From assembly GCA_013396915.1 (NCBI GenBank), contig VWZL01000197.1, positions 65,146 through 129,145 of the forward strand: 64,000 nt of DNA, in the 5' to 3' direction. The notes below the pieces were generated by a model. The model saw only the letters and a program-made list of their open reading frames with translations. It was not told the origin of the DNA and did no database searches. Positions 38,791 to 53,483 of the stretch are shown here, piece by piece. Source of the stretch: Stercorarius parasiticus. Taxonomy: Eukaryota > Chordata > Aves > Charadriiformes > Stercorariidae. Numbering within the stretch: the first letter of the stretch is position 1; each line of letters begins with the position of its first letter. The position numbers were made by a program, and so were the translations under genes.

Positions 38791-41700
38791 GGCAACGCAG
38801 ATTAATATGGAACCAAGAAGTATGTGTGTCATATGGAACTGATCAGAGCTGCAGATGGGCGAGCGCGTTTCATGGCGTCGTTTGTTGGGAGACGGCGCGT
38901 GTCATCCAACGAGCGACCAGATCACCCGTCTGCTGCGTGGTGTGGTGTGACACACCTCCTGGTGCCTGGGCCCAACGCGACCTCTCCAGCTGTGCCCTGC
39001 TCGGGGTGAATCAAGATTACAGATTTGGGAAAAAAAATGTGAGGAGAAAGGGTGAAATTATATCACGTCTGCATGCTCTGGGGTTTATTGCACCATCCGC
39101 AGACACCTGCGTTTCTAGCCAATATTGGAAAGGAGATACCGGTTAGCTAAACAACAGCTAGGTTTGATGGACAACACAGTATGGTAATTCCTGTGTTTTC
39201 ACTGGCTCATGATTATTACGCAGCTTTCTGTCTCCAGTTTCCAGACAGACTTTTGGCTCGTTTGAAGTGGGGGTTTTTTGGTGGTTTTTTTTTTTTACAA
39301 TCTTCATTGCACTGTGCCATGTGATGGGATACACATGAAGAATGTCTGAGCTCAGATCTCTGGGTGCACTCAACTCTGCGTATGTATTTATAAAAGACTT
39401 CTAGCACTTTGGGGGAAGAAAAAAAAATCTCGGTTTGCTGAGGCCGTCTGTTCACTGTTGAGAGAAGCCTTATGTATTCATCTCTTCCAGCTTCTCTTTC
39501 ACCAAAGGTCCTTTCCATCTGGAATAAAGAGAGAGCTCGAAAGGACCAAAAGCACACTCAACTTCTATATAAAGCTATCTAATGCAAGAGGAGAGGCAAA
39601 CATGGGAATATAGAAAATAAATCCTTGCTGTCTTGAATTAGATCATCTGGAATATCATCGCTCCAGTAATAGCGGCAGCCTAATTCTAGCACACAAACCC
39701 CTGTTTGCTTCCAGCTTTCTCCACTGGAAATGCTATATATTACTGAGGACCGCACACTTCACTAGAAGGGAAGTGTATTTTGTGATGTTTCAGAACAGAA
39801 TTAATGCAAATTGTGTGCATAATCCCACACTAAAGACTTGGCTGACTTGCATTTGAGCAACTTTAGCTGTATTTCCTATCAACACAGTCACTACAAATCA
39901 AGGAAATTGCCAGTTAAGCCAACATTAACATCCAGACCAACCTCAACTCACATGCCTTACCGCCCAAACATAATACCCAAATGCACTCACGGATTTCTTA
40001 GCTCCATAACAAACTCTCTTTTCATTTCTAACACTCGCAATCGGAGTAACAGCCTGTAACAGTAAAAGTATGTCTACTGGAGGGAATCTCACTGAGGTCA
40101 GAGTTAAGATTTTGCATTTCTGTGATTTTGAGGAAATGGATGTGTGCAGCGTGGGTGGCCTCGCGCTCTGGCCAAGCCCGACCAACATCAGTGGTCAAGC
40201 TGAGAAGGAAACTTGTAGGCAATTTTGTCTCGAAATGCGATTTGGATTTGTCTCTAGTTTTGTGCCTTGCTGCTGGTGGGCCTCGTAGTCTTGAAAGTAT
40301 TTGCTTATTTTCACGAGATGCTTATTTCCCAAGAGTTACGGTCAAGAGAACCCAAGGCGTGAGCCTGCTCATGTGGATGCAAAATCTGTGAGGATGCTGC
40401 ATTATCCCCTTGGGAGGCATCAGGACGGTGCCGTTCCTCCAGTCAGCCAAGACCCATGCACAAACCTGGTTTGGCCTCGGAGGAGGAGGTGGCAGCACTG
40501 GGAGTGAAGGTCAAGGCTTTGGCTGCTGAATTTTTTCTATTGCAGCTCAAGGGAAGGGGAATTCCAGGATTGCCAAGGAGGGAAAATGCAGGATAGCATC
40601 GAGTGATGTTGTAATGGTGGTTCAGTAGAGAAGTTAATTAAATGTAATCTCTCCTAAGAGAGTGTTTCTCCTCTGCTCAGTACACAACAGGATTGGTTTT
40701 TTTTCCCAATTTAATTCTAAAATTTACAAGTGGCATATGCTAGGACTTTAATGGTAAGGTTGTGAGGGCTTTCAGACTTGTGCTATATATATTTGTTTAG
40801 CAGCAATGGGCAGAAGATGGAAGGATGAATCGCAGAGCCGTGTGTAAACAAACAGAGAACACTGTTTATTTAAATAAATTGTTTATATAAAAAAGCGAAC
40901 ACTCTTTTATGACAGAAATAAGATAATCATTTATCCTTTGAATAGGTGTCATGTAAAATGTGGAGACCTCAGTTCTCTTCCTGAAGGACGAAAGATTTCA
41001 ATTATGCTTTATGTTTACCAACACAACAGAGCTATGTGGAAATTTCTGGTTTTGTTTAATAGATGGGTACCTTGAAAATTATTTAGAAGATGTTTCAATG
41101 TAGCTATTAAACTGTTCAAATCGCCTTGTACTTGACATTCATTAAATGTTGGAGGATTACTTTGGGTGATAACTTCCTAAATTTCATGAATAAGCATGGT
41201 AATACAGACATTTGTGTGCAGAAAAATAAATCTGAAGTTTGTTTACTGTAGTCCTAAATTGTGCTATGATGCCATACTTTTCTTATTTGTACAAAAGTTG
41301 TTCTTTTTTGGTATATAAATGTAAACTTTTGTGTCAAATGGGCTTCAAATATGTTTGTAAATGTTTATAAACTGGGTTATGGACTGACATATAGTGGGAG
41401 AAAAAAGTACATAGCATATATAAGTTACTGGGATTCTGCTGATCTTCTAATTTAATCATTTCAGTACATCCATCAGGGACCTGTTTTCAATGAAGTTAGT
41501 ACCTAATTTAATATTTCACTTGAAAGCTCTCAACTCCGATTTGCTGCCTTTCAAGCAATAAATCAGACAGTTTCTTTCATATACATTTAGAAGAAAGATG
41601 CTTCTTCAGTATTGTTTTTGGTATGAGTTGTTTTGGCTGGGTTTTGATAATGTTTCTTCCTCCAAAAATTATTATTGTGGACACATCGATCTTCTTTTTA

Positions 41701-42001
41701 CTGGCTCTTTCACACTGAAGAGCATTTTGGGGTTTCACTTCAACATTCATCACTTCAGTGCTTCATATTGGTCACGCAAGTTCTCAACTTCAGATAGAAC
41801 ATTCCCAGATGTTTTGTCAGCTTTTGTAGATTTGTATTGTAATAGTTAAGTAGTAATGCTGTTAATATGATTTCAGTTAACTTCTGATTCGTTTTTATGA
41901 AGTGAATCCCTTTCAATTAAGTAATTTTCTGTAACTGTTTTCTTTTGTTTCCAGAAAACAAAATGTAAGCAACGCTAGCTTTTTTAGGTAGACGTTCATA
42001 A

Positions 42002-42214
<213 letters not shown>

Positions 42215-45200
42215 TAAACTATTTGCTGAAGAATAATCCCCAGACACCTTATACATTTTGTGTATGTTGGCACTTTAATGTTTGTTTCAGCACACAAAGA
42301 GCCTTTCTTATGTTATAGCCACAGAAAGGATAAGAGCACAGCGTTTAACCTGGACAATAATAAATTCTTACCCTTTACAATGAGGTGCTGTCAGATTTAT
42401 TCAGATATGACACTACCTCCAAAGAGCCCAGATTATTAGCTGTGTTTGTACTTAACCTTTTCTCATGTAACATGTTAAACATTTGTCTAGTGCCCGTGAA
42501 GCAACTGTCAGGGTTTGCTTGACTTTGGTGGTAAAAGCCAAAGACAGACAATTAAAGAGTTGAAAGGAAGAGTTAATCAAAAGGCTGTGATTAACTTTTA
42601 TCTACTCTTTAGCAAAGTGGGGGAAGCTGTTGGAGACTGTAGTGATACGGATTTAATTCCCCAGTTTAAAAATCCCACTCTTAAAAATGGAAGACTAGAT
42701 TAGGTGAAAAAGTCTGAAATGATATGTTAAAAAATGCTCAGTGAACTGGTTTACTGGTAAAGTGGGAAGAAGTGAGAGAGATCACTTCTACTGGCATCGC
42801 TGCGATAGAAGCAGCGCAGTGTATAATGCTCGAATCCTTCGCTGCAATGCTTTTAGGCATCAGGAGAGCCTCACCTTTGTAGCATTGAGTAACTGTTGAA
42901 GAACCTGTTTTAAATACATAAATAAAAATGTCACCACGGGGTAAGAAATGAGTATTGCGCTTGCTGATGCAATTACACACTGAAAGCACAGACTTGTGAC
43001 AGGCTGGCAGATGTAAACCAGTGTGACAGAGAGAAGCCTCAGGCACTGTGATTCCGCCCCTGTCACTGGAAGCTTGGATTATTGTGGTATCATGATTATG
43101 GTTCCTTCAAACCATTTTTTCTATGGGTTGTGCCATTTCCCTTAAGGTTTGGGTTTGTTTTTTTTTTTTGCCTTACCTCTGTAACAAGTAGAATCTGAAA
43201 GCTTTATTTAATGTAGTAGTGGTTGATAATGTTCCAGTCTGTGTGAACTGAAATTCCTGGAAGTTTAAATACTCTACAGCTTTGCTGCTACGGTTCTGGC
43301 AAAGTGTAATTACTATTATAGACAATGGTTCACTATAGGAAGGAATAACCAATCTGGAAAATGAGAGGAAATTAGGAAAAGCTGTCCATATAGGGTAATA
43401 TATATAGTACTTACAAGTACTTTCTAGAAACTAATACAAAGGGCATTGAGATCTGTGTGCATACCTCTACTCGGTCATCTATTTGAGCATGTACCATAAC
43501 GTGTTCAATGTTTCAAAGTTATTTTTGTTCTACTTTCATACAAAAAATTGGAAATTTCCTATAATCAGTATTAAAAGCCAAAGCATAGGACTCCAGTCAC
43601 TGGGAACAGAGATGTTCTTCTGGTTTTTACAGCTGATAAATTTGTTTTTAAGGCATACATTGGGAACCAAACACAACATGTTTTAGAGAATAAACCTTTA
43701 TTGATAGGTGGGGTTTGGGATATAGTATTAGCATCTCTGTGAAAGCATTGCATTAAATTCTCAGAATCAACATAGTAAAGTTTTTTTCCTAATTTGCCAC
43801 ATAGTTTTCATTTAGGATGTGAACAGTATAGCTTTTGGAATGGTATAAAATAGAGAAAACTCTAACCAGTCTGAGGCGCATTGCTGGATTTCACAACTCC
43901 CTTGATAATTAAACTATCCAGCCATAATATCGCATTGGTACCCATGATTCTCAATACACATCTATCACTTAAAATACCTACATAATATGATGGGTGGTTT
44001 TACTTTTTCTTTTGTAATAACAGTACTTGTTTCGTGAGAAAGGTAGTACATGTTGGTATTCTTCTGTAAACTTCATGTATCAGTAGCATCAGACAAGAAT
44101 TCTGGAGACTGTTTGATTTAAAATTCTCAATGCAGATATTCCGAGGCACACACTGGAAGCCTCTGTACTTCCTTTCTTGGTTAGAATAGTATTTATACAT
44201 TTGCAACCAGACCTTTTTCTTTTTTCCGCCCCCCCTGGTTTAGAGCTAATTGTGAATCAAGGCCAATGGTCTTAAAGGTCACCTTCTGTACTGGAGCTAT
44301 AAAAAGTTCTAATTTGTGTTGATGGACATGAGTGATTATCAGTGTCAAAATTTGTTTAGCTAGTACCCATTATAAATTGTTTAAACATCATCATTATGCC
44401 CTTGTTCTATGTGATATTTTAATGTCCATACTGAAGTCGTCTGCTTTTGTACATGAGATTCTGGCTGATGGACCCTCACCACACATTTCCCAAAATACCT
44501 TTCACAGTCTGATGCGTGATTTTTCTTTTCTTGCTTTGTGATCCATTAGCGTGTTTCTTACAAATACTTACATACTGTTTATGGACAAAAACTGGTACAT
44601 TGGTAATGTTTATAGAAGTCATGTACTTGTCTCCTGGCTGTGCCTAAGCTGTTGGATACACAGAAGTTCCCTGTACGGCATCACTGTTTATGCACTAATT
44701 GACTGTACATGGGGTACACAGTAAGACGGATTTTTCCAAGAAGTGTTGGATCTGCAGTGTACGCTTTGTGGAATACATGGCATACCAATTTTGCCCTGAG
44801 AGCAGAAATCTGGGAACCAAATATATTAGCGTTCCAAATATTGGCAGGTATATCTGATGTCCTAACAATGTTTGAATTGCAATTTCACCCAGTTTAGAAT
44901 ATTGGCCCTGGAGTTGTCCCCTTTTGCGGGGCTGCGGAATTCCTGGTCTCAGTTTTTCCTTGTCTTTAGTTGGAGGGCAGGCCGATAGCTCGGTATTTCT
45001 CATCTGTCTCCTAAGAGAAGGTGGCAGGAAGTCCCCTCTGTCATTCGTATACAGAAGCATCTTAAGTGGATTAAGTTGCACGCTTAATGTATATTAAAGA
45101 AAAAGAAGCAAGTGTTGTGATTTAATAATGGTGTTTTCTGATCGATTTACTGCAATCAAGCAGTGTCTATAAGTCACCCCCATGTCTTTCTACAGTCAGA

Positions 45201-46049
45201 TGTATTGGCTATACGGTTACTTCAGCTTAATAAAACTGGAGAACATATGCTCCATCCTGCATTAATTTTTCTAAATTCTGGACAAATTCTGGTTTGTTTT
45301 GGGGTTGAGAAATTTTGGTCTGAAAGACCGTTTCTACCTTTTCCTGACCATTTCTGAAATACAGAGAGACTGGTTGGAAGGAGATCTGTAGACGTTCTGT
45401 CTCCTTTTGTGGACATCAGGCTCTTGGCCTTGGCCAAAGCAGAATTTGTGTAAGCATTTGCAATGAGTTGGCCACTTCATCCAGACGGTGTCACTGAAAT
45501 CGTATCGTTAATGGATGGGATAAAATAGAGTTTGTGCTTTGATTTGTATAAAAGGAAAAATGAAAATTAATTTTAATACAGAATGTTGTGTTTGCAGTGA
45601 CAGTCTACCCCGATAGCTATACTTACACTATTTGTAGTGTTTCTGTTGGATGGAAGAGAAGGGGATGAGGCTGTTGCAAGTTCCTCCACAAACTCACCTT
45701 CCCCTGTATTGGAACGGTGCTCACAGCAAATTGTGCTGCTGTTCAGGATACATTCAGTGTAAGTGGTAGTATTCTCCCTGACTCCTCACAGCTAGGCCTC
45801 ATAACTTGGTTTCCCTTTTCTCTTTCTGCACGCTTTGAACAATGAAACAGAGTGTTACTGAGTTTTAAAGTGTTGTTATTGCAAATCTATATTGTATTTG
45901 CTGACTTTGAGCAGCAAATATAGGAAGAAGCCTTATCTGCTGATAAAACATTGAGTCGGGACTGTGAAGATCACTCAGTTCCTCACAAAGACACTGACTT
46001 GTTTGGGTGCCTCAGGTGAAGATGGCTTAAGATGGAAAGTGGACCTCTG

Positions 46050-46130
46050 TCTTGTAAGGGAATTGTGAGGACAACGGCCATGAAAGAATGTAAAGTGCTC
46101 AGATACTTTCTTGGTTTGAGTGATACGATT
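46050..46130 (+). mobile_element. Degraded MIR/L2-like 3' tail
   Basis: AATTGTGAGGACAACGGCC followed by GAATGTAAAGTGCTCAGATA mirrors the MIR/L2 tail words: gttgtgaggattaaatgag, then catgtaaagcgctcagata. It is short and diverged, with no termini visible. Confidence 0.4.
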
Positions 46131-49100
46131 CCCAAGGTCGCATCATTCACAGTTACTTTTCTGCAAACACAGACAGAAATCACTGTTTTGGTTACATTGC
46201 ATTAGTATCTTTTAGTCTCTCAGTGCTACTAATGCTTTAGATGTTTTTCTTTTTTTTTTTTTTTCCAACTTAAGAGAAGAAAACCTGGTATGTTTGATGC
46301 ACTGTGTTACATGGTGAAGGTTCATTGCAAGTGCTGGCTGTATTTAACCAGAGCAGAGAGAGCACCGGAGCTGCTGGAGAATCCATGCTTGCACAATTCG
46401 GCTGTAAAGGGAAAAAATGTGCATGTGTATGTGGCGCCCAGTTTGGTTAAGGATACATTTTCTTGTCCTACAGCTCTTGCATTGTAAGTCAACACTTATT
46501 GCACTCATATTTTTGTCCAAGAGCATTTTGAAAGGTTTTTAATAAAAGTATAGCATGTTCTGAACTGAGGAAGCTCATTTACTTGCAGATGAAAGTTAGA
46601 CTGTCACCTGATGATCCTTTCTCTTTGATCTGAAATTGTAAACAGAAAAAAAAAAATCCCTGAAAACAGTATTATCTCAACCTAGAACAAATAAACGTAA
46701 TGATAGCATCAGTGGGCTGGTGGCCAGAGTCCTCTCTAATCTTTTACGCTGTCAGACTTTTGTTGTTCTGACTCTCAAACCGCTGCTAGAGCTGACTTCA
46801 GCCAGCATAGGTAAACAGAGGGAATGATAAAAACATTCCAGCCCGGGCTGCCACAGAACACATGCAATTTTACGCTTTTCTAGGGAATGCGTGAATGTTT
46901 TTGTGACGCGATTTCATACAGACTGTTCAAGGTTGTGGCCTGGACGTACCATGTCCAGGTAGTGAAACATTCGAATAGTTTACAAACACTTGGTGTAAAC
47001 CTTCATGGTTAATAGAAATTTCTTGCTATCTTTTGACATGCTTATGAGGTTGCAGTTATTGAAATAGTCTCTGGAAGAGAAACGTTCTTATTTCTAGGAA
47101 AGAATCTGGGACAGTCTTGAAACAATGAAGATAGATTTAGGGAAGTTGATCAGTCGTCGATGAAAGCAGACAATAAGAAACGGCTGTAATTAGAAGTAGC
47201 TTAACTACCTTGAGGAGATGGAACTCAAAGCAGTGTGGCGTTTGCAATTTCAGTTATTAATAGAGAGCAGCTACTGTGGCTGAAGGATCCTCCTTGAATG
47301 TCTCACTGTGCCCAGATTCTGCCATTGGTCTTATGAACTGAAATCAGTTTTGACGACTCGGGGAGACAGACTTGGGTCTGTGTGGGTCTGATAAATCACA
47401 TTGTGTAGACCATGATTTTATTATTTTTTCATTTGTGTTTGTTGCTACATCATTTCCTTAATTTTCTCAACCAAAAAAAATTCAAATACAGACTAGTTTT
47501 CTGATTTATTTTGACCCTTGTCTCCTCAGTACTGCTACTCTTTCTCGTTGTTTAATGGTACTGGTTTTTTATTTATTTCTGCCTTCTCCCTGCACAGCGT
47601 AATTAAATGCTTAAGTCATGTCCTTCAAGTGATGGTATGTTTTCTCTGTGACATTGCATAGTGTGCATGAAACTGGGTAAAGTTCTGTTGCAGTAATACT
47701 ATTCAGCCTTTATTGTAGTTTCACTTCACTATTGAATTTTAATTTAATGCAGTGAAATGCACTAGAACATACACATTGCTTCTGGTGTAGCTCACCACAA
47801 CTGAAAATGGGGCACTATGGGGGGGGGGAAGGACCCCTAGGAAGATCAAAACGCATTTTAATGGTTGTTTCTTGTAATCACTATGAAAATACATGGTTTG
47901 GTGGTGTGAGCTTTGTTTTCTAACTATTGCATTACGCACACGCATCAGGAGTGGATTTGCCTGGGGAGGCTCTGGGATAGCCTTGAGATAACCCAGTAAA
48001 GCTCCTTCTTTCTAAGAAAATTTGTGATAGTGTACATGTAATGTTGTGCAGTGAGTTAGTACAACATTAACTGGTAGAACCCCTGAAATGCAGAGGCTGG
48101 GGGGGCGCTGTCAGTCATCCCCAGGGGTGGCGGTGAACAAGGTCACTGCCTGTCCCCTGGGGTGGCTTCTGCCATTAGCCCTTCCTCTGACCACCCCTTT
48201 TTAATCAGCTGCTTTTAAAACAAGTTTTCGGTGTGCTTCCTTTACTTCTGTTTGGTTTTCATTCAGTTATGGCTTGAATTTTTAGATTTTATTTCGTGAA
48301 TATGTTCTAATTAACACAGTGTTTCGGTTTGGAGAAGCTATGGGAATAAGGAAAGAATGATAGCAAAAACTTACCTAGATTTCCATTCTATAAAATAAAT
48401 GAACGTATGTCAGCATCGAAGCCTTCAATTCTGATTATTTCCTCCAGATTTTCAGAATATCAGAAATAATTTTTTGATCTGTACGGTCTTGAAAGCAGAT
48501 CCTCAGTGGAGCTGGTGACACGTGACGTGTCCTTGTAGGAGTCCGTATATTAAATTACGCTACTGTCTCGCTCCGGTCAGACTCTGAACATGGCAGCTGA
48601 ATTTTCATTCTGTTTTCTGGAGGATTTTACATCATAGTGTTCGAAACACAGGGAAATAAGATAGTGGAAGTTTAAAGGAGCATAAGAGAAGAGTGACTGA
48701 AGGAAAACAGGAGAAGAGAGTGTTAGATTGAAAAGAAGTTACAGGGGTTAGAAGCGAGTGCTTCGATGGAAAGGGTTGGGAGAAGCAAATCGTGAAGGTG
48801 AGAGAAATGCCGAAGCTGAAGGAAGCTACAAGATGGACTCATGGAATAATTCAAGCCTATTGAAGGATTTCTTTCACCTGCTAAGAAAACCTTTCTCAAA
48901 CTGTTATTTCCTTGCCATAGAAGTACTGGGTGATTTCTTTCCAAGTCATGCAGAGCTAAATACTGGAATATTTGAAATGTTGTTTAATTGTCTGTGATAG
49001 GAAAATTGTCATATTGTCCATGATTCTGAAAATTGTATTGATAATTTTGTGAGGGTATTGAATTTTGATTTCAACAAAGTTATAATATTAATATGGAGAA

Positions 49101-52100
49101 GAGTCAGTAGATGACAGTAAGAGAGGTGCAGGGTCAGCCAGAACCCTGCTTGGGTTAGACAAGTGCTGATTAGCGTTCATGGAGGAAGCCAAAAACTATA
49201 GAATATGGACATATATAAAATGTATGTAAAATATTCTGCATCCCTCCTGTACACAGGAGTCACAGAACACTTGCTTTAGCCAATGGGGGATACGTGCTGT
49301 TATCTGTGTAACATTCTGTGGTTGTCTAAGTGCATTCCTTTAGGCCAGAAAAGGCTTTGGTCGGCTTGTGAGGACCTTGAAGTATCCAGGGGTTGCACCG
49401 AGGCTTTTGGATAGGCAAGAAATGCAGCTTGAAGCTTAAGGAACCAAAATGCTCACAAACGAGGAGGAAGAAATGGTAGGAAAGCTAGGAGAGGGAGCAC
49501 TGGTGTTCCCACAGAAGTATTTAGTATTGCAGTTTAAAATATCTTAAGGGTTCCTAAGTTGAATAATATCTCAGGTCTGTAATTCCCTTTACTGGCCCTG
49601 ATAGGAGAGGATAGATAAAATTTTGAAATACAGACATGAGCATTAATTCTAATGTTGACCTTGAGCTATAGAATAAACTTTGCATTGTGAGAGATCTAGT
49701 GTACTTTGTACTTTATTAACATACATCTGTAAACACTGTGGGGTCTTGATTGATCTTTGGGATCTAAACATTACATCATAATTAACAACAAATCCAGAAA
49801 TATATTATAAATACATGAAATAATAGTACATTAACCTAAAGGACAGCAATAAATTGCAACGCTTAGCATAAACTTGAAAACCACTAATGGGCCACTGTGC
49901 AGTTTGTTTATACTATAAGCAGTCAAGAACTCTGTGTAATGTACAGTAACCGTGTGGTGGAGAACAGCAAGCCTGATGTGATAATTTATGTATATTTTTT
50001 TCATGGACACACTGAGCTGATTTTTTTAAGTCATTTCTGAGGCTGCTGTGCTGAGTGTTCTTCCAGCTTGGTCCACTGCTCTCTTCCAGGTCTGCTGGAA
50101 AGTTATGGACTCCTTTGCATTGCAGAGATGGATTTGGGCTTTTTTGATAAAAATGTATTTAATTCACACCCTTGTATGAAATTGGAAATATTCTCTGAAT
50201 TACCTCCCCGAACTGCCTGTTCATTTCACACTCATCTGTCAAGACTTTTTTTTCTTGTTATTACTGAGTCTTAAAAACCCGTTTGTTCTCTGCCTCTGTG
50301 GTTTCAGCCATGTTTAAAGTAGTCATGACCACGGTACCCGCTCTCCAACTGCAGCAAGTGGTTCTGATCGTTATTTTCAAGAGAACATTTTGGATTACGT
50401 TGTTCCAAACTTTCTTCCTGAAGATCAGGAATGCTTTTTTTTCTATGTTATGTTTACATTGAGAAGAAACATCCTGTGATGATTGTTTCCCAGTTTCTTG
50501 GCTGGTGTTGTCATACGCCAGGGCTGTTGTATCTGTTTTTCAAACAACATTATCCTAAGGCTGCATACTGAAAACTGAGTATTAATAGAGAAACATTTAC
50601 ATTTCTGTAATGCAGTACAGTGAGATACATTTATTTTCCCCTTCTGTTGTCTCATAGAAATGTCATCTAATAATGCTGTCCCAAATAACGTAAGAAAAGA
50701 GAGGGTACGTGGCAGATGTAAGTGGAGGCAGTGATTTAAAGAGTTTGGCTGTACCGTCAGTTGAAGTGCAGGAGGGAAGGGATTGAAGTACGCTGTAAAT
50801 ACGGCTCAAAGGTGTCCGTTCCAGGGAGGATTGTGAATTCCCTCCAGGATAGCTGTGGTTTCAGGGGAGAGCACGATTCTGCAAGGAGCATAAAACTATA
50901 GAGCAGGAGAGAAATAGCTGGTGTTGGAGGCATGGAGCGAAGGAGCGGAACAGCAAAGGGGAAGGAAGAGAAAAGCTGTTTCCTTGAGGCTGGGACAGAG
51001 AGGTGGTTTTAGAGATCAGGAGGGGAACTGAAAGCTGCATCTAAAATGAATACCAAGCGTTTGGAAAACAGTGGTGTGTTCAGAGGGGTCACATCTAAAG
51101 ACAAACGTGGCCATTCTTCATGTTATTAGAAATTAAAAAACAGGGCCTTTGATAGGATTGGGATTATATTCCAACAGCCTTAAATGATTTTATTAATTTT
51201 TATTTTATTATGTTAGTGATCTTTCTGTTGTAACTGAGAATGGCAATTCCTATCCGGTTCTTATGTTTGATTTTGACTGGTAGAAATTGGCTCTTTAAAC
51301 AGCCAGTACTTAGATACTCCTGGTGCCGTAGTTTTTCTCTGACTCCATGGCTTTGGGGTTTCTTTTTTTGGCTCTTGTTAATCCCTGTGGGGTCTCTAAT
51401 CCTTCTTGAGCAATCTATTAAGGTGAAACACTTTGTAGGCAAGCTAGGAGCTCTAAGTGCTGGGGCTTTATGTCAGTAAGACCAGAATCACTGAAAGTGC
51501 TAAACCTGTCAGATTTTGGGGCGCTTGTTCAGCTGTATCATTAGCAGCTTGTTTGGGTATGTCACCATAATTGAAACGAGCAGGTGTGTAGCACTGTTTT
51601 TTAGTTTATCTATGTAACATTGATGAAGCATTTTGTGTCATGACAGTCTGTCAGCCAAATATCTTGTCACGAGACTTAAATCCTTTATTTTTTATCTCAA
51701 AGGCTTCAGGGCTCAGTTGGAAACTTGCACTTTGATGAATACTCGCTGCTTTTGTCTGGAATAGCTGGAGTGCATTTCTGGAATATTTGTCAAGATTTTA
51801 TCAGTGTTTACTCCAATTTGAGTACCTAGTGTATTGTAAAACTGGCTTCAGTGAAATCTTAAAGAATTTTATTTAGTTTATGCTGTTTAATAATATAATG
51901 AAAACTAATCCTTCGTCTATATGTTTGTTTGCCGTGTTAAATCCCACTTGTGTACGTGGCCTTTTTTAGTCAGCTTTTACCTTTAAAAACATTTTTGGAA
52001 GAATTGTTTTAGGATTTTTTTTCTGTGATAAATCATTTTAACCTACTACTTGTTTTCTTGAGTTGTCTGCCAGTACGGGGTTGGAAACAAACTTTAATCT

Positions 52101-52589
52101 CTCTTTTAAAGCATTCCTTCAAGAACAAGAATTTGCTTTCCATCAAAGCATTGTGTAAAGCACACTTAAAAAAGAATTAAATCCTTCTGGACTTCATATC
52201 TGAGATCTATGCAAGGAGTAGCTGTAGTAGAAAATATTTAACTGTATTTTTATATTTGCTTCAAGACTGACCATTTTAAGCTAAAATAATAGTTGCATTT
52301 CTTGAGATAAGTATTTGTATGCATAAGGGGAAATCAAACTGGAGTCTTTTCTGGGACTTTAGCTGATTAATAGAGACTGTTAATGTAAAATGGAGTGGTT
52401 TTATGTAGAGAAAGTTGTTCAGTTTCTTCTTGACAACATTTTAAAACCAAAAAAGAGCAATAGGTGTAGGGATACCTGGATGAATAGTAATTCCACTGAG
52501 GAATAAACTGATAGCAGCAGGATTAGAGACCATTACAGACAGCTTTTGAAAATACTGGTCATTGATTTTTGGTTTGTTAAGTTATGTAG

Positions 52590-52650
52590 GACATGCTATT
52601 TCCATTGACTTAATATTTTAAGTGCCGGTATTTGTCAAAATCAGGCCCAG
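52590..52650. mobile_element. Possible ancient amniote repeat remnant
   Basis: TTCCATTGACTTAATATTTT and AAAATCAGGCCCAGTG resemble a phrase common in old reptile/bird interspersed repeats (ccattgacttcaatgg ... gatcaggccc). Only these two words support the call, so it is weak. Confidence 0.25.
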
Positions 52651-52997
52651 TGGTGAGATCTCCCTCTTGTTCTCATCCCTCCCTTTTCCCCTTTTTGGGT
52701 AATCTCTAAAAATTAAAGTAAACAAGCAAATAACAAAACATGTAATTGAAATGATTTCCCAACTCTTTTTAGAACTAAATTCTATTTGAAAAGTACCCCA
52801 AGCCCTTGTGGCTTTCTGTAGTACTTTGCAGCATGGTTTGTTTTCCTAAGTTCAGGCCTGTTGAAAAGAAAAATCTCATAGTATTTTGAAAAGGACAGAA
52901 ACTTTGGAACTGGGTGTTATACTGAAACTTATAATATATACTGAATACTAAGTTCATTGGTATATATGCAACAATTCAAGTTATTGCTTAAACTTAG

Positions 52998-53483
<486 letters not shown>

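Noticed and set aside
49190..49420. TATATAAAA-containing segment considered as a solo LTR
   Set aside because: No TG...CA ends, target duplication or polyadenylation signal in the right place, and no similarity to an avian LTR that I can name.
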